Part shown: positions 1 to 7,866 of the stretch, piece after piece
Numbering within the stretch: the stretch's first letter is position 1
Layout of the letters: every line of letters begins with the position of its first letter
From: an uncultured Verrucomicrobiota bacterium
GTDB taxonomy: Bacteria > Verrucomicrobiota > Kiritimatiellia > RFP12 > UBA3636
DNA: 42,126 nt
Assembly (NCBI GenBank): GCA_949285835.1
Contig: CASEAR010000020.1
Location: 1 to 42,126, forward strand
Direction: 5' to 3'
Program-made: the position numbers and the translations under genes
Notes under the pieces: model-generated
The model's database searches: none
Told to the model about the DNA's origin: nothing
Seen by the model: only the letters and a program-made list of their open reading frames with translations

Positions 1-222
1 CCGGTCGATGAACCGGCGTGCGTATGCAGGCAGGCTTTCGAGGTAGCGGCGTCTTCCTTCTGCGAAAACGGTGTCGAACGCGAGCGACGACTTGCCGGAG
101 CCGGAGACGCCGGTAACGACAGTGAGCGCGCCGCGCGGGATGTCTACGGATACGTTTTTGAGATTGTGTGTCCGGGCTCCGCGCACGCGTATGGAATCCG
201 GCCCTCCGAGGCATCCGGTCAT
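1..222 (-). CDS. uvrA: UvrA, excinuclease ABC subunit A (N-terminal 74 residues, cut by window start)
   Basis: UvrA is the damage-recognition ATPase of nucleotide excision repair, acting with UvrB and UvrC on DNA. The 74 visible codons read as the classic start of the family: an [10 protein letters not shown] segment at about residues 14-23, a Walker A loop GVSGSGKS at about 38-45, then the conserved FDT..AEG.RRY.ESL.AYAR stretch. The ATG at 222 lies in the sequence ATGA, overlapping the TGA stop of the thymidine phosphorylase gene, so the two are probably translationally coupled. The gene continues beyond base 1, so total length and the zinc-finger and second ATPase domains cannot be judged. 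A UvrA paralogue is possible, but the AYAR.F region looks like canonical UvrA. Confidence 0.93.
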   Translation of the reverse strand, partial: MTGCLGGPDSIRVRGARTHNLKNVSVDIPRGALTVVTGVSGSGKSSLAFDTVFAEGRRRYLESLPAYARRFIDR

Positions 223-1526
223 TGCGCGATCCTGTCCAGAATTATGCGCCGTTCGGGCGGCGGTTCATCGCAGAGCGATACTATGCGAGCGGCTTCGGAC
301 ACGAAGTGCTGTGCGTCCTCGGCGGTCGAGGCGATGATGCGCATGAGCGGCTCCCCTTCGGAGATTTTTTCTCCTCTCTGCACGAGCTGCTCGATTCCGA
401 CTCCGTGGTCTATGGAATCGGTTACTTTGCGTCTGCCTCCGCCAAGCAGCAGGACGATGCGTCCGGCGGCGTCAGCGTCGATTCCGGCCACGAATCCGGA
501 GCGCGGCGATGGTACGTCGGCGGTGAAGCGTCCGCGAGGCATGAGGCCGGGCCGGCTGACGATGCGCGGGTCGCCGCCATGCGCTTCTATCATGCGCGCG
601 AACGTGTCCGCGGCCCTGCCTGAGGCGATGGATTTTTCAAGCGCGCTCACGGCTTCCTCCCGGCTCGCGGCAGCGCCGGAGAGCGTGAGCATTTCGGCGG
701 CCAGTTCCAGTGTGAGGTTTCTTACGTCGTCCGGCCCTTCTCCGTGCAGTATGCGGATTGATTCCTCTATTTCTACTGTGTTGCCTATTGTCTTTCCGAG
801 GGGTTCGTTCATGTCGGTTATCAGTGCGCTGACGCGCCGTCCCATTGATTTGCCGATGGCAATCATAGTGCGGGCCAGCGTTTTTGCTTCGTCGCGGGTT
901 TTCATGAAAGCGCCGCGTCCGCATTTTACGTCCAGGACAAGGGAACCGGTTCCCTCGGCAAGCTTCTTGGACATGATGCTCGAAGCGATCAGGGGTATGG
1001 ACGGCACGGTTCCGGTGACGTCGCGCAGGGCGTACAGCTTCTTGTCGGCGGGCGCGAGGTCGTCGGTTTGCCCGATGATCGAGCAGCCTGTTTTCTCAAG
1101 TACGCCGCGGAATTTTTCGGGGGAAAGCGATGTGCTGTACCCGGGGATTGATTCAAGTTTGTCGAGCGTGCCGCCGGTTATGCCGAGGCCTCGTCCTGAA
1201 ATCATGGGCACTGCGCAGCCGCAAGAGGCGGCGAGAGGGGCGAGGGGGATGGAGATTTTGTCTCCGATGCCGCCGGTGGAGTGCTTGTCGGCGGTGGGTT
1301 TTCCGAGAGAGCTCCAGTCGAGAGTCCTGCCGGAACGCATCATGGCGTCCGTCATGACGGATACTTCTTCAAAACTCATGCCTTTGAAATAGACGGCCAT
1401 TGCAAACGCGGCCATCTGGTAGTCCGGCAGATCGCCCTGCGAATAGGCTGAAATGAATTCTCTGAGTTCTTCAGGCCCGATTTCTGCACCGTCGCGTTTT
1501 TTTTCTATAATCCATTGCGGTACCAT
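219..1526 (-). CDS. deoA: Thymidine / pyrimidine-nucleoside phosphorylase
   Basis: The enzyme splits thymidine (or uridine) with phosphate into base and (deoxy)ribose 1-phosphate in pyrimidine salvage in the cytoplasm. The 435-residue length is typical. The N-terminal helical domain has the usual [14 protein letters not shown] segment. The phosphate-binding signature [11 protein letters not shown] is present, followed by [20 protein letters not shown] and a conserved DVKCG.GAFMK stretch; a C-terminal alpha/beta domain follows. I chose the ATG at 1526 because GGAGGTGG stands 4-5 bases before it. An ATG 12 bases upstream (1538) is an alternative. The 3' end overlaps uvrA by 4 bases (ATGA). Whether it prefers thymidine (DeoA) or several pyrimidine nucleosides (Pdp) cannot be told by eye. 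Confidence 0.93.
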   Translation of the reverse strand: MVPQWIIEKKRDGAEIGPEELREFISAYSQGDLPDYQMAAFAMAVYFKGMSFEEVSVMTDAMMRSGRTLDWSSLGKPTADKHSTGGIGDKISIPLAPLAASCGCAVPMISGRGLGITGGTLDKLESIPGYSTSLSPEKFRGVLEKTGCSIIGQTDDLAPADKKLYALRDVTGTVPSIPLIASSIMSKKLAEGTGSLVLDVKCGRGAFMKTRDEAKTLARTMIAIGKSMGRRVSALITDMNEPLGKTIGNTVEIEESIRILHGEGPDDVRNLTLELAAEMLTLSGAAASREEAVSALEKSIASGRAADTFARMIEAHGGDPRIVSRPGLMPRGRFTADVPSPRSGFVAGIDADAAGRIVLLLGGGRRKVTDSIDHGVGIEQLVQRGEKISEGEPLMRIIASTAEDAQHFVSEAARIVSLCDEPPPERRIILDRIAQ

Positions 1527-1576
1527 GTCCACCTCCATTGCGGAGCTCCGGCGCTCCGCCCGCCTTATTATGGGGT

Positions 1577-1605
1577 AACGTAGCATATACCGGAGCGGCA
1601 GTCAA
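1577..1605 (-). promoter_or_regulatory. Probable sigma-70 promoter of deoA-uvrA
   Basis: On the minus strand TTGACT (1600-1605) and TACGTT (1577-1582) are separated by 17 bases. The -10 box is preceded by TGC, an extended -10 element. The predicted start lies near 1570, giving a leader of about 44 bases. The -10 box itself is weak. Confidence 0.5.
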
Positions 1606-1918
1606 ACCGCCGCGCGCACCGTATCTGCCGGGGAAAGCTGCAGGATGCGGCGTCCATACCCGAAGGGAAGACAGTCGCCATGAAGAGAAATATCCAAAAG
1701 AGGCTTATCCCCATTGCCGCCATGCAGGCAGATTTTTTCCCGAAAAACGGTGATGTTCCGCTTTCTGCTGAAATGAAAGCCTCAACACAATCCATGCAGA
1801 AAGAAAACATCGTGGGAAAGCGTACCAGATATTCTCATACCCGCGCACATTTTAAATTTGAAAACGGCGAACGGACTGCCTGTCTTTGCCGGCGGTCCGG
1901 AGCGACCGGCGAATTGTC
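1606..1918. other. Non-coding stretch between deoA and tRNA-Thr
   Basis: I find no convincing gene here. Short open frames on both strands (about 70-80 codons) have no recognisable domain and no good ribosome site. No strong hairpin with a T-run was seen. The region separates two divergent transcription units. Confidence 0.5.
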
Positions 1919-1947
1919 TTGACTTTCATGGGTGAAGCTCATAACAT
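1919..1947 (+). promoter_or_regulatory. Promoter of tRNA-Thr
   Basis: TTGACT (1919-1924) and TAACAT (1942-1947) are separated by exactly 17 bases. The expected start is near 1954, about 13 bases before the mature tRNA 5' end at 1967. Confidence 0.65.
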
Positions 1948-1966
1948 ACGGGCGTTTTCTTTTTTT

Positions 1967-2042
1967 GCCGGTGTAGCTCAATTGGTAGAGCAGCTGATTT
2001 GTAATCTGCAGGTTGCGGGTCCGAGTCCCATCGCCGGCTCCA
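1967..2042 (+). tRNA. tRNA-Thr (anticodon UGU), CCA encoded
   Basis: The 76-base sequence folds as a cloverleaf. Acceptor stem GCCGGTG pairs with CGCCGGC (one G.U), the D stem is GCTC/GAGC, the anticodon loop is TTTGTAA with anticodon TGT, and CCA is encoded. Deviations: the middle of the anticodon stem is a T.T mismatch (29.41), the T stem GCGGG/CCCAT has a C.A mismatch (50.64), and the T loop is TCCGAGT, with C at position 55 where U (pseudouridine) is nearly universal. A promoter just upstream and a terminator just downstream suggest a working single-gene unit. Confidence 0.93.
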
Positions 2043-2048
2043 TTTCAG

Positions 2049-2073
2049 AGCCGGGGTTTCCCCGGCTTTTTTT
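2049..2073 (+). terminator. Rho-independent terminator after tRNA-Thr
   Basis: Perfect 8-bp stem AGCCGGGG / CCCCGGCT with a TTT loop, followed directly by a run of T through 2073. It starts 7 bases after the tRNA CCA end. Confidence 0.93.
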
Positions 2074-2175
2074 GTGTTTTGCCAGCACGGGCGGGAACTG
2101 CGCGCGCCGGATGTATGTGCGCGGCGCTGGCGGGGAGGTGCCTCTTCCCGGCAGCCGCCGGAAGAAGGGTGTGAG

Positions 2176-2982
2176 ATGGCGGCGAACTATATAAATGCTC
2201 TTGTCACCGGAGCGTCGAGCGGAATCGGCAGAGCTTTTGCGGTGAGGCTTTCCAGAGCGGGGATATCCAATCTGTACATATGCGGCCGCGACGCCGCTAG
2301 ATTGGCGGAGGCGAAGGAAGAGTGTCTCAGGGCGGGTGCCGGGCAGGTGTGTGCGCAGACGCTGGACGTTCGGGACTCTCAGGCCGTGAAAGAGTGGATT
2401 TTCTCCGCGGATGAGACGTCAAGGCTTGATCTCGTTTTTGCGAATGCGGGCGTGGCGACCGGGCCGGAAAATGTTTCGGACAACGTGAGGCGTACGTTTG
2501 ATATTAATTTCGGCGGCGTCGTGAACACTGTGCTTCCGGCAATTGAGAGGTTTGCGGCGAGGGAGCGCAGAGACGGCGCTGTGCGCGGGCAGATAGCGAT
2601 TACGTCCTCGATGGCGGGTTATCACGGGCTGGGGTCGTGTCCCGCATACAGCGGCAGCAAGGCGGGCGTCAAGGCCTGGGGGGCGGGTTTACGCGTTATG
2701 CTGGCTCCGGAGGGCATACGTGTGAACGTGATTTGTCCGGGGTTCGTCAGGTCTGCCATAACGGACGCCAATACGTGCCCGATGCCGTTTTTTATGGAAG
2801 CGGACAGGGCGGCGGATATTATTTTCCGGGGCCTGTCGGCGAACACCGGCTTGATATCGTTCCCGTGGCAGATGAGGCTGGCCGCATGGCTGGCCGCCTG
2901 CATGCCGGACGCACTGAGTGAATTTATTTACACGCATCTGCCGCGCAAAAACGACAAGAGCGGCTTTTTCGGCCAATCTTAG
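2176..2982 (+). CDS. Short-chain dehydrogenase/reductase (SDR) family oxidoreductase
   Basis: A 268-residue classical SDR: an NAD(P)-dependent oxidoreductase of unknown substrate. The cofactor-binding TGASSGIG is at about residues 10-17, the structural NAG motif follows in FANAGV, and the catalytic Ser-Tyr-Lys appears as ITSSMAG followed by YSGSK. PGFV after the active site is also typical. The ATG at 2176 is preceded by AAGG with a 7-base spacing. The frame is open further upstream, but that part overlaps the tRNA terminator region and has no family similarity. The gene converges on the NERD gene; their stop codons overlap (TAG 2980-2982 and minus-strand TAA 2979-2981). The substrate cannot be inferred from the neighbours. 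Confidence 0.88.
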   Translation: MAANYINALVTGASSGIGRAFAVRLSRAGISNLYICGRDAARLAEAKEECLRAGAGQVCAQTLDVRDSQAVKEWIFSADETSRLDLVFANAGVATGPENVSDNVRRTFDINFGGVVNTVLPAIERFAARERRDGAVRGQIAITSSMAGYHGLGSCPAYSGSKAGVKAWGAGLRVMLAPEGIRVNVICPGFVRSAITDANTCPMPFFMEADRAADIIFRGLSANTGLISFPWQMRLAAWLAACMPDALSEFIYTHLPRKNDKSGFFGQS

Positions 2983-3710
2983 ACGACCATGGACGCGAGC
3001 TTCTGCACGACCAGCGTTCTGTAATCTTCCGGGAGTGGGGAGTGCGGCATTGAGAGGAGTTTTTCGCGGAGCGAGCGTCCATTGCAAACGGCGACGTCGT
3101 CTATGGTCTCATATCCGCCTTCCAGAGTGTCTGCGGCGATGCACACGACCATGCGTATGCGCGTGGAACCGGGCGCGTCTTTGGAGAGCATTCTGGCGAG
3201 GCGTTCCGCTTCGCGGCGGATTTGAACCACGGGAGATCTCGAAGGCGGTCTTCCGCCGCACCGGATTCGTCCGTTTTCGACCGTTACCCTTGCGGACCAG
3301 TTTTTTGTTTCCACAATGATTATTCCCGGCGGTCCGACGACGATGTGGTCGAAGTCGGCGATTGGGCCGGCTCCGCCGCTGCCGTCTATGGGTATACCGT
3401 GGAAAACGAACCACCCGGACGGCAGCATGGCGAGCTCGCGCGCGACGATTTCCTCTCCCTTTGCCCCTTTGAGGAAGTGTTCAAAGCGGCGTGCGGCGCT
3501 GTCGTATACGAGCCAGGACGTGATGATGAGAAAGATAATTGCGAGGCCTGCCGCGGAATCTGGGATCCACTGCGGACCGAACAGCCTGCCTGCCAGTACG
3601 CCGACGAGGAACACGAAGACGAGAAGCGGGATGAAAAGCCTGAAGAAACCTGCAAACCGCACTCTCGTGCCGGGGCTGCCGTAAACTGTAGAATAGGCTG
3701 ATTTGCCCAT
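2979..3710 (-). CDS. Membrane-anchored NERD-domain protein
   Basis: This 243-residue protein has two predicted membrane segments near its N-terminus (about 24-40 and 53-69), then a NERD (nuclease-related) domain from about residue 82. The domain begins with the usual GAKGEE and contains ADFDHIVVG with GIIIVETKNW; the D119/D121, E134 and K136 pattern resembles the D-ExK core of restriction-type nucleases. NERD proteins are proposed to act in DNA processing, but the biochemical role of this one is unknown. Start ATG at 3710 has GGGAG 7 bases before it. It is the last gene of the proA-NDK-like-pncC group, 60 bases after pncC, and converges on the SDR gene with overlapping stop codons. Confidence 0.85.
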   Translation of the reverse strand: MGKSAYSTVYGSPGTRVRFAGFFRLFIPLLVFVFLVGVLAGRLFGPQWIPDSAAGLAIIFLIITSWLVYDSAARRFEHFLKGAKGEEIVARELAMLPSGWFVFHGIPIDGSGGAGPIADFDHIVVGPPGIIIVETKNWSARVTVENGRIRCGGRPPSRSPVVQIRREAERLARMLSKDAPGSTRIRMVVCIAADTLEGGYETIDDVAVCNGRSLREKLLSMPHSPLPEDYRTLVVQKLASMVV

Positions 3711-3770
3711 GTATATGCTCCCGCCGGCCGCCGGCCGGCAAAATAACCCGTTATTTTCCTGTGAGGCGGA

Positions 3771-4274
3771 TCATCTGTCCGCAAACTTGCCGGCCTCATC
3801 GCACATGAGTCCGATTGCCACCGCCGCAGCGCTGCGTCTGATCTCGCTTCTGGAACCTTTGAGAAAATATCTTACGTTGAATTTTGAAAATTTGGAAGAA
3901 AGCCCGATGTAGACGGTCCCCACATCGCTGGGCCCGGCTGCTGAGCCGCCGGGCCCAGCGTATCCTGTTACGGACACCGCTATGTCGGTGCCGGACATGA
4001 GCCTCATGTTTTCGGCCATGGCTTCGGCGACCGGGCCGCTCACCACGCCGTACTTTTCTATGGTTTCGCCCGGGACGTGCAGCATCCCGGTTTTAACGCT
4101 TTCCAGATATGAAACGATTCCCCCGGCGAACCAGGCGGAAGCTCCGGGCAGCGCGGTGCATTCCGAAGCGATAAGCCCTCCGGTACATGACTCCGCAGTG
4201 CTTACCCGGATCCCGGCTTTTATACATTTTTCAGAAAGTTCTCTTACCCTCATGTTGTTGTTCTCCGCGTGCAT
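3771..4274 (-). CDS. pncC: CinA C-terminal family, nicotinamide-nucleotide amidohydrolase (PncC)
   Basis: PncC-type proteins deamidate nicotinamide mononucleotide to nicotinate mononucleotide in NAD recycling. This 167-residue protein is the stand-alone C-terminal domain, without the N-terminal MoCF-like domain of full CinA. Motifs seen: STAESCTGGLIAS at about 25-37 (catalytic Ser region), FAGGIVSY, EKYGVVSGPVAEAMA, and VSVTGYAGPGG. The ATG at 4274 has GGAG about 9 bases upstream and starts 16 bases after the upstream gene ends, so it is co-transcribed. The amidase role follows from the family; some members lack activity, so function here is inferred. Confidence 0.88.
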   Translation of the reverse strand: MHAENNNMRVRELSEKCIKAGIRVSTAESCTGGLIASECTALPGASAWFAGGIVSYLESVKTGMLHVPGETIEKYGVVSGPVAEAMAENMRLMSGTDIAVSVTGYAGPGGSAAGPSDVGTVYIGLSSKFSKFNVRYFLKGSRSEIRRSAAAVAIGLMCDEAGKFADR

Positions 4275-4290
4275 TCACGCGACTCCGTTT

Positions 4291-4998
4291 TCAGCGCATC
4301 CACAGCTTTTCATGCCGGGCCGCCTCCTCGTTCGACCTGCTGGCCAGTATGACATTGTCGATGGCATCGACAAACATTTCGAGGACGGTCGCATGGTCAT
4401 ATATATAGCCTCTTATTGAATTTTCATCTGCGCAGGCCGGGTTTTCCGCGCCTGCCACGTTTTCGTTGAACGTTTCCCACGAGCATTCGAATTCTGCCAG
4501 CATAGCCAGTGCGTACGCATTTTCTGAGCAGAAATCCCTGCGCATGGCGTGGTAGAATCCATTAACGACGAACGCGTCCAGACCGTCGTCCATGAAATGC
4601 GAGACGAACATATCGTCCGAGATTTCGTAAGCGCCGTGCTCCGCCCAGAATTCTCCGATTTTCTGTTCATCCAGCTTGAGTGCGCCGACAGCTTTTGCGG
4701 CGCTCATGATTCTGTCAGATGCGGCCGCGGAATCCCATTCTTCGCCGAAGAAAGAGCAGAAGCGTTCCTTGGCGTCCCTGCCGGGGCGGAAACCGGCCGC
4801 CGAGCCGCACATGGCGAATTCCGCCAGTTTGCCGAAATGGCGGTCCAGTATCCCTTTGGATATGATTTCGGGTCCGCTGAGATGACGGCGCGCCGCGATG
4901 GAGACGTCCCAGTCGTCCAGGATGTCCTCTATCGCCGTCATTGCGGCCTGTGAGCGCGCGGTTTGAGGCCGCACGATTATGACAGCTTTGTTTTTCAC
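4291..4998 (-). CDS. NDK-fold protein lacking the nucleoside-diphosphate-kinase active site
   Basis: The 235-residue protein begins at a GTG (4998) that overlaps the proA stop as GTGA; no ATG in this frame gives a better start. Its ends match nucleoside-diphosphate kinase: an N-terminal beta strand KAVIIVRPQ, and a C-terminal run GAENPA (183-188), SIRG (194-197), DNVILAS (214-220) and ARHEKLWM. An insert of roughly 80 residues separates the two halves. Aligned by eye to NDK, the catalytic His is Leu218 and the Lys, Tyr, Arg88, Thr and Glu positions are also changed (Arg10, Phe55, Glu179, Glu185, His229); only the Arg105, Asn115 and Ser120 counterparts remain. Classical phosphotransfer is therefore unlikely. 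Role unknown; it sits tightly between proA and pncC. Confidence 0.75.
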   Translation of the reverse strand: MKNKAVIIVRPQTARSQAAMTAIEDILDDWDVSIAARRHLSGPEIISKGILDRHFGKLAEFAMCGSAAGFRPGRDAKERFCSFFGEEWDSAAASDRIMSAAKAVGALKLDEQKIGEFWAEHGAYEISDDMFVSHFMDDGLDAFVVNGFYHAMRRDFCSENAYALAMLAEFECSWETFNENVAGAENPACADENSIRGYIYDHATVLEMFVDAIDNVILASRSNEEAARHEKLWMR

Positions 4999-6290
4999 GG
5001 CAGAGGCATCTCCCTGTGAGTGAATGATTCCTGTCCGGAAGCAAACGGCGCCACGGTCTGGCCGCTGCCACGCAATATCCACTTGTAGGTGAGGAGCCCG
5101 TCGATTCCTACCGGACCGCGTGCGTGTATTTTTGACGTGCTTATTCCCACTTCGGCGCCAAGCCCGAAACGGAATCCGTCTGCGAAACGTGTGCTGCAGT
5201 TCCGGAAAACGTCTGCGGAATCAACCCTTGACAGGAATTCTTCCGCTGCGCTATCGTCGTCCGTAACGATAGCGTCGGTGTGGTGCGATCCGTGTTTATT
5301 GATATGGTTCACGGCTTCGTCGATGGAGTCTACGATTTTGACGGAGACAACGGGCGAAAGGTATTCCGTGTCCCAGTCGGCGTCGCCGGCGGGTTCGCAT
5401 GCCGTGATTTCGGATGTGCGGGGGCATCCACGCATATGGGCCCCGCGGGCATCCAGCGCTTGTTTGAACGGGGGCAGGAACTTCGGGGCCGCGTCCCGGT
5501 GGACCAGGACGGTTTCCACGGCGTTGCATGCGGCCGGGTACTGGCACTTGGAGTCTATGCAGACATCGACTGCCATTTCCATGTTTGCGCGGGCGTCCAC
5601 GTATATGTGGCAGATTCCGTCGGCGTGTCCCATTACGGGGATGCGCGTGTTGTCCATCACGTGCCGTACAAAAGCGTTGGAACCTCTCGGTATGATAAGG
5701 TCCACGCAGTCGTCGCGCTTGAGCAGCTCGTCCACTCCGGCCCTCGTTTCCACGAGCCCCATCCACCCGTCGGGCAGTATGCCGCGCGCGGAATCGGTTA
5801 TCACCTTGAAGAGCGCGGAGTTCGTGCGGGCGGCTTCCGATCCTCCTTTGAGGACGCAGGCATTGCCGCTTTTGACGCATAGGGACGATATCTGCACCAG
5901 AGCATCAGGTCTTGATTCAAATATCACCCCGATTACTCCGATCGGACAAGACACGCGGGAGAGGATGAGGCCTGGCGAGAGTTCTGTGCGCCGGAGCGTT
6001 CTGCCGACCGGGTCCGGCATGGATATAAGCGCCCGTATGCCGCCCACGCAGTCGTTCAGCTTGGAGCCGTCGAACAGGAGGCGTTTGAGAAGGGGGGCTT
6101 CCAGTCCGGATTCCGATGCCGCGGACATATCCCCGGCGTTCGCCTCGAAAATTTCATCTTTCCGGCGCAACAGGCCTTCAGCAATGTTTTCGAGCGCCTT
6201 GCAGCGCGTCTCTGGCGGCAGGGAAGAAAGAACACCCGCCGCGTTTTCAGCGTTCACAGCCGGATCTGTATTTCCATTTTTAGTATGCAT
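4995..6290 (-). CDS. proA: Gamma-glutamyl phosphate reductase (ProA)
   Basis: ProA reduces gamma-glutamyl phosphate to glutamate semialdehyde with NADPH, the second step of proline synthesis, in the cytoplasm. The 431-residue length is normal. Family signatures are VSCPIGVIGVIFESRPDAL at about 113-131, CVLKGGSEA, PRGSNAFVR, the catalytic Cys255 in QYPAACNAVET, and the C-terminal GLGAEVGISTSKIHARGPVG. The ATG at 6290 follows AGGAC by about 9 bases. A promoter pair lies upstream at 6380-6409. It is first in an operon with the NDK-like gene (4-base overlap GTGA), pncC and the NERD gene. The partner kinase gene proB is not in the window. Confidence 0.96.
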   Translation of the reverse strand: MHTKNGNTDPAVNAENAAGVLSSLPPETRCKALENIAEGLLRRKDEIFEANAGDMSAASESGLEAPLLKRLLFDGSKLNDCVGGIRALISMPDPVGRTLRRTELSPGLILSRVSCPIGVIGVIFESRPDALVQISSLCVKSGNACVLKGGSEAARTNSALFKVITDSARGILPDGWMGLVETRAGVDELLKRDDCVDLIIPRGSNAFVRHVMDNTRIPVMGHADGICHIYVDARANMEMAVDVCIDSKCQYPAACNAVETVLVHRDAAPKFLPPFKQALDARGAHMRGCPRTSEITACEPAGDADWDTEYLSPVVSVKIVDSIDEAVNHINKHGSHHTDAIVTDDDSAAEEFLSRVDSADVFRNCSTRFADGFRFGLGAEVGISTSKIHARGPVGIDGLLTYKWILRGSGQTVAPFASGQESFTHREMPLP

Positions 6291-6379
6291 CGGTTATTAG
6301 TCCTGTCTGAAATGATTCCCTGCGAGGTCTCCGGCGCACGGAACCGGGCTCGGCTTCCGCCGCAGAAACACACGGACGG

Positions 6380-6409
6380 ATGTTACACTGCAAAGCCGGT
6401 TTTTGTCCA
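6380..6409 (-). promoter_or_regulatory. Probable promoter of the proA operon
   Basis: On the minus strand TGGACA (6404-6409) and TAACAT (6380-6385) are 18 bases apart, giving a leader of about 80 bases before the proA ATG at 6290. Confidence 0.45.
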
Positions 6410-6668
6410 GAAATTTAAGTCCGGAGCGGCAACTGGAGCGGCAGCGCGGGTCAATTATCCGCGTTCCCTTCCTCGAAGGACGAAGCCTGGCATTTGAGCG
6501 GACGGGGCGCATGGAACGCCGGCAATGCGCGGCGGAACAGGATGATTCGGACGAACGCGGAAAAAGTGCGTCCGGCTGTCCGGCAGGTCCGTATATCGCG
6601 CCGCAGGCGTGGCGAAGTCCGTATCTGTGCCACAGCGCCGTCATTTTTCCCGGATACATATTTTTGTA
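6410..6668. other. Non-coding stretch between divergent proA and QueG-like units
   Basis: No gene is supported here. Together with the flanking promoters it is part of a 482-base divergent spacer (6291-6772). Overlapping short open frames on both strands have no recognisable domain, and I see no riboswitch-like structure. Confidence 0.45.
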
Positions 6669-6697
6669 TTGCCAAGCGCCCGGTTCGGCAATAGAAT
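6669..6697 (+). promoter_or_regulatory. Promoter of the QueG-like gene
   Basis: TTGCCA (6669-6674) and TAGAAT (6692-6697) with a 17-base spacer. The predicted start near 6704 gives a leader of about 70 bases. Confidence 0.6.
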
Positions 6698-6772
6698 CGG
6701 GTCAGAATTCGGTGGCGTGCATCCGGCTGCGGCGCCGGGTGCGTGGTGCCGTGCAGCAATGGAGGAATGAAA

Positions 6773-7597
6773 ATGGATGCCGTGAAGAAGAATTTTTCTG
6801 CGGACGATATACGTGGCATGGTCACGAGGCTGTGGAAGGCGACGGGGGCGGAATATTATTTTGACGCGCCGGTTGTCGGTGCGGCCGACGCGCACGACGG
6901 GCTTTTTGAGAGGTTCAAGACGGTGATCGGCGATTTCCACTGGACGCCTGAAGAAGCGTTGTCGAGGGCTTTCCCCGGGGCGAAGGCCGCGAGTGTGATA
7001 GTATGGATACTTCCGGTCAACAGCCGTATCCGGGAATCGAACAGGCGATGTGATAAAGTGCCTTCAGAGGAATGGGCGGCGATGCGGTCATTCGGCGAGG
7101 AGACCAACGTCCATATGCGCAGACAGATGTGCAGGCTGCTGGAGACGTACGGCTACAAGACGGTGTCTCCGCACCTGATGCAGACGGAGGAGAAATTTGA
7201 TCCGTTTTCGCGTGCCGACATTGCGTCGCGCTGGTCGGAGCGTCATGTGGCGTTTACGGCGGGTCTCGGCACATTCGGACTGTCGGGCGGCCTTATTACA
7301 GAGCGCGGCGTCGCGATGCGCATAGGTTCGGTGGTTACAGAGCTTTATGTGGAACCGTCGGTGCGGCCCTACGGGGATGATCCTTTTGCGTGGTGTACTA
7401 AATGCGGGGTGTGTTCGCGCCGCTGCCCGGGGCAGTCTGTGGGGATGACATGGCAGGAGCGCGACAAGCACAAGTGTCTTGACTATATCGTGGCGAATGT
7501 CATGCCGCACCGCGAAGAGACTTACGGGTGGATGGATATGAGTCTCGGATGCGGCCTTTGTCAGACCGGGGTGCCGTGCGAGTTCAAAAGGCCCTGA
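6773..7597 (+). CDS. QueG-like 4Fe-4S double-cluster protein (epoxyqueuosine reductase-related)
   Basis: A 274-residue protein related to the iron-sulphur part of epoxyqueuosine reductase QueG. The segment SERHVAFTAGLGTFGLSGGLITERG (about 155-179) is typical of this group. It is followed by a ferredoxin-like CTKCGVCSRRCPG (C208, C211, C214, C218) and a second set, C260-x2-C263 plus C269, so two 4Fe-4S clusters are likely. Short stand-alone members occur in anaerobes and their substrates are mostly unknown, so queuosine synthesis should not be assumed. I chose the ATG at 6773 because GGAGG ends 7 bases before it; another ATG at 6767 is only 1 base from that site. Gene and product are cytoplasmic; it is a single-gene unit converging on gatB. 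Confidence 0.78.
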   Translation: MDAVKKNFSADDIRGMVTRLWKATGAEYYFDAPVVGAADAHDGLFERFKTVIGDFHWTPEEALSRAFPGAKAASVIVWILPVNSRIRESNRRCDKVPSEEWAAMRSFGEETNVHMRRQMCRLLETYGYKTVSPHLMQTEEKFDPFSRADIASRWSERHVAFTAGLGTFGLSGGLITERGVAMRIGSVVTELYVEPSVRPYGDDPFAWCTKCGVCSRRCPGQSVGMTWQERDKHKCLDYIVANVMPHREETYGWMDMSLGCGLCQTGVPCEFKRP

Positions 7598-7737
7598 CCG
7601 GCCGTGCGCGGAGACAGCACGCGCGGACGGCGAGAAATTTGGCATACTGAGACCCAGAACCTTTTGCGGTACGCGCGGACGGCACGTATGAGCTGGCGCG
7701 GCGGTTCGTATAAGCCTAGTGCGAAACGCGCTGCTTT

Positions 7738-7800
7738 GCGGGGCGTTCCGAATGGTGTTTCGCTCTGCTTGTTCCGCTCTGCTGTTCCGCGGGGCGTTTT
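7738..7800. repeat. Short direct repeats in the spacer between QueG-like gene and gatB
   Basis: GCGGGGCGTT occurs at 7738-7747 and 7789-7798. Between them TTTCGCTCTGCT (7758-7769) and TTCCGCTCTGCT (7772-7783) form a near-perfect tandem pair. The 269-base convergent spacer 7598-7866 holds no gene that I can support and no clear terminator. Confidence 0.5.
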
Positions 7801-7866
7801 GTCTGCCGCACCTGCGCGTTGCATCAGGAGCGGCGCTTCGTCGCGGTTCCGAATTTGCCGCCTGCG

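Noticed and set aside
166..1392. A 408-codon plus-strand frame opposite deoA
   Set aside because: Shadow of the thymidine phosphorylase gene; no domain seen.
5089..6300. A 403-codon plus-strand frame opposite proA
   Set aside because: Ser/Thr/Pro-rich shadow of proA without family similarity.
7738..7800. CRISPR-like repeats
   Set aside because: Only two copies of each short motif, with spacing too short and irregular for a CRISPR array.
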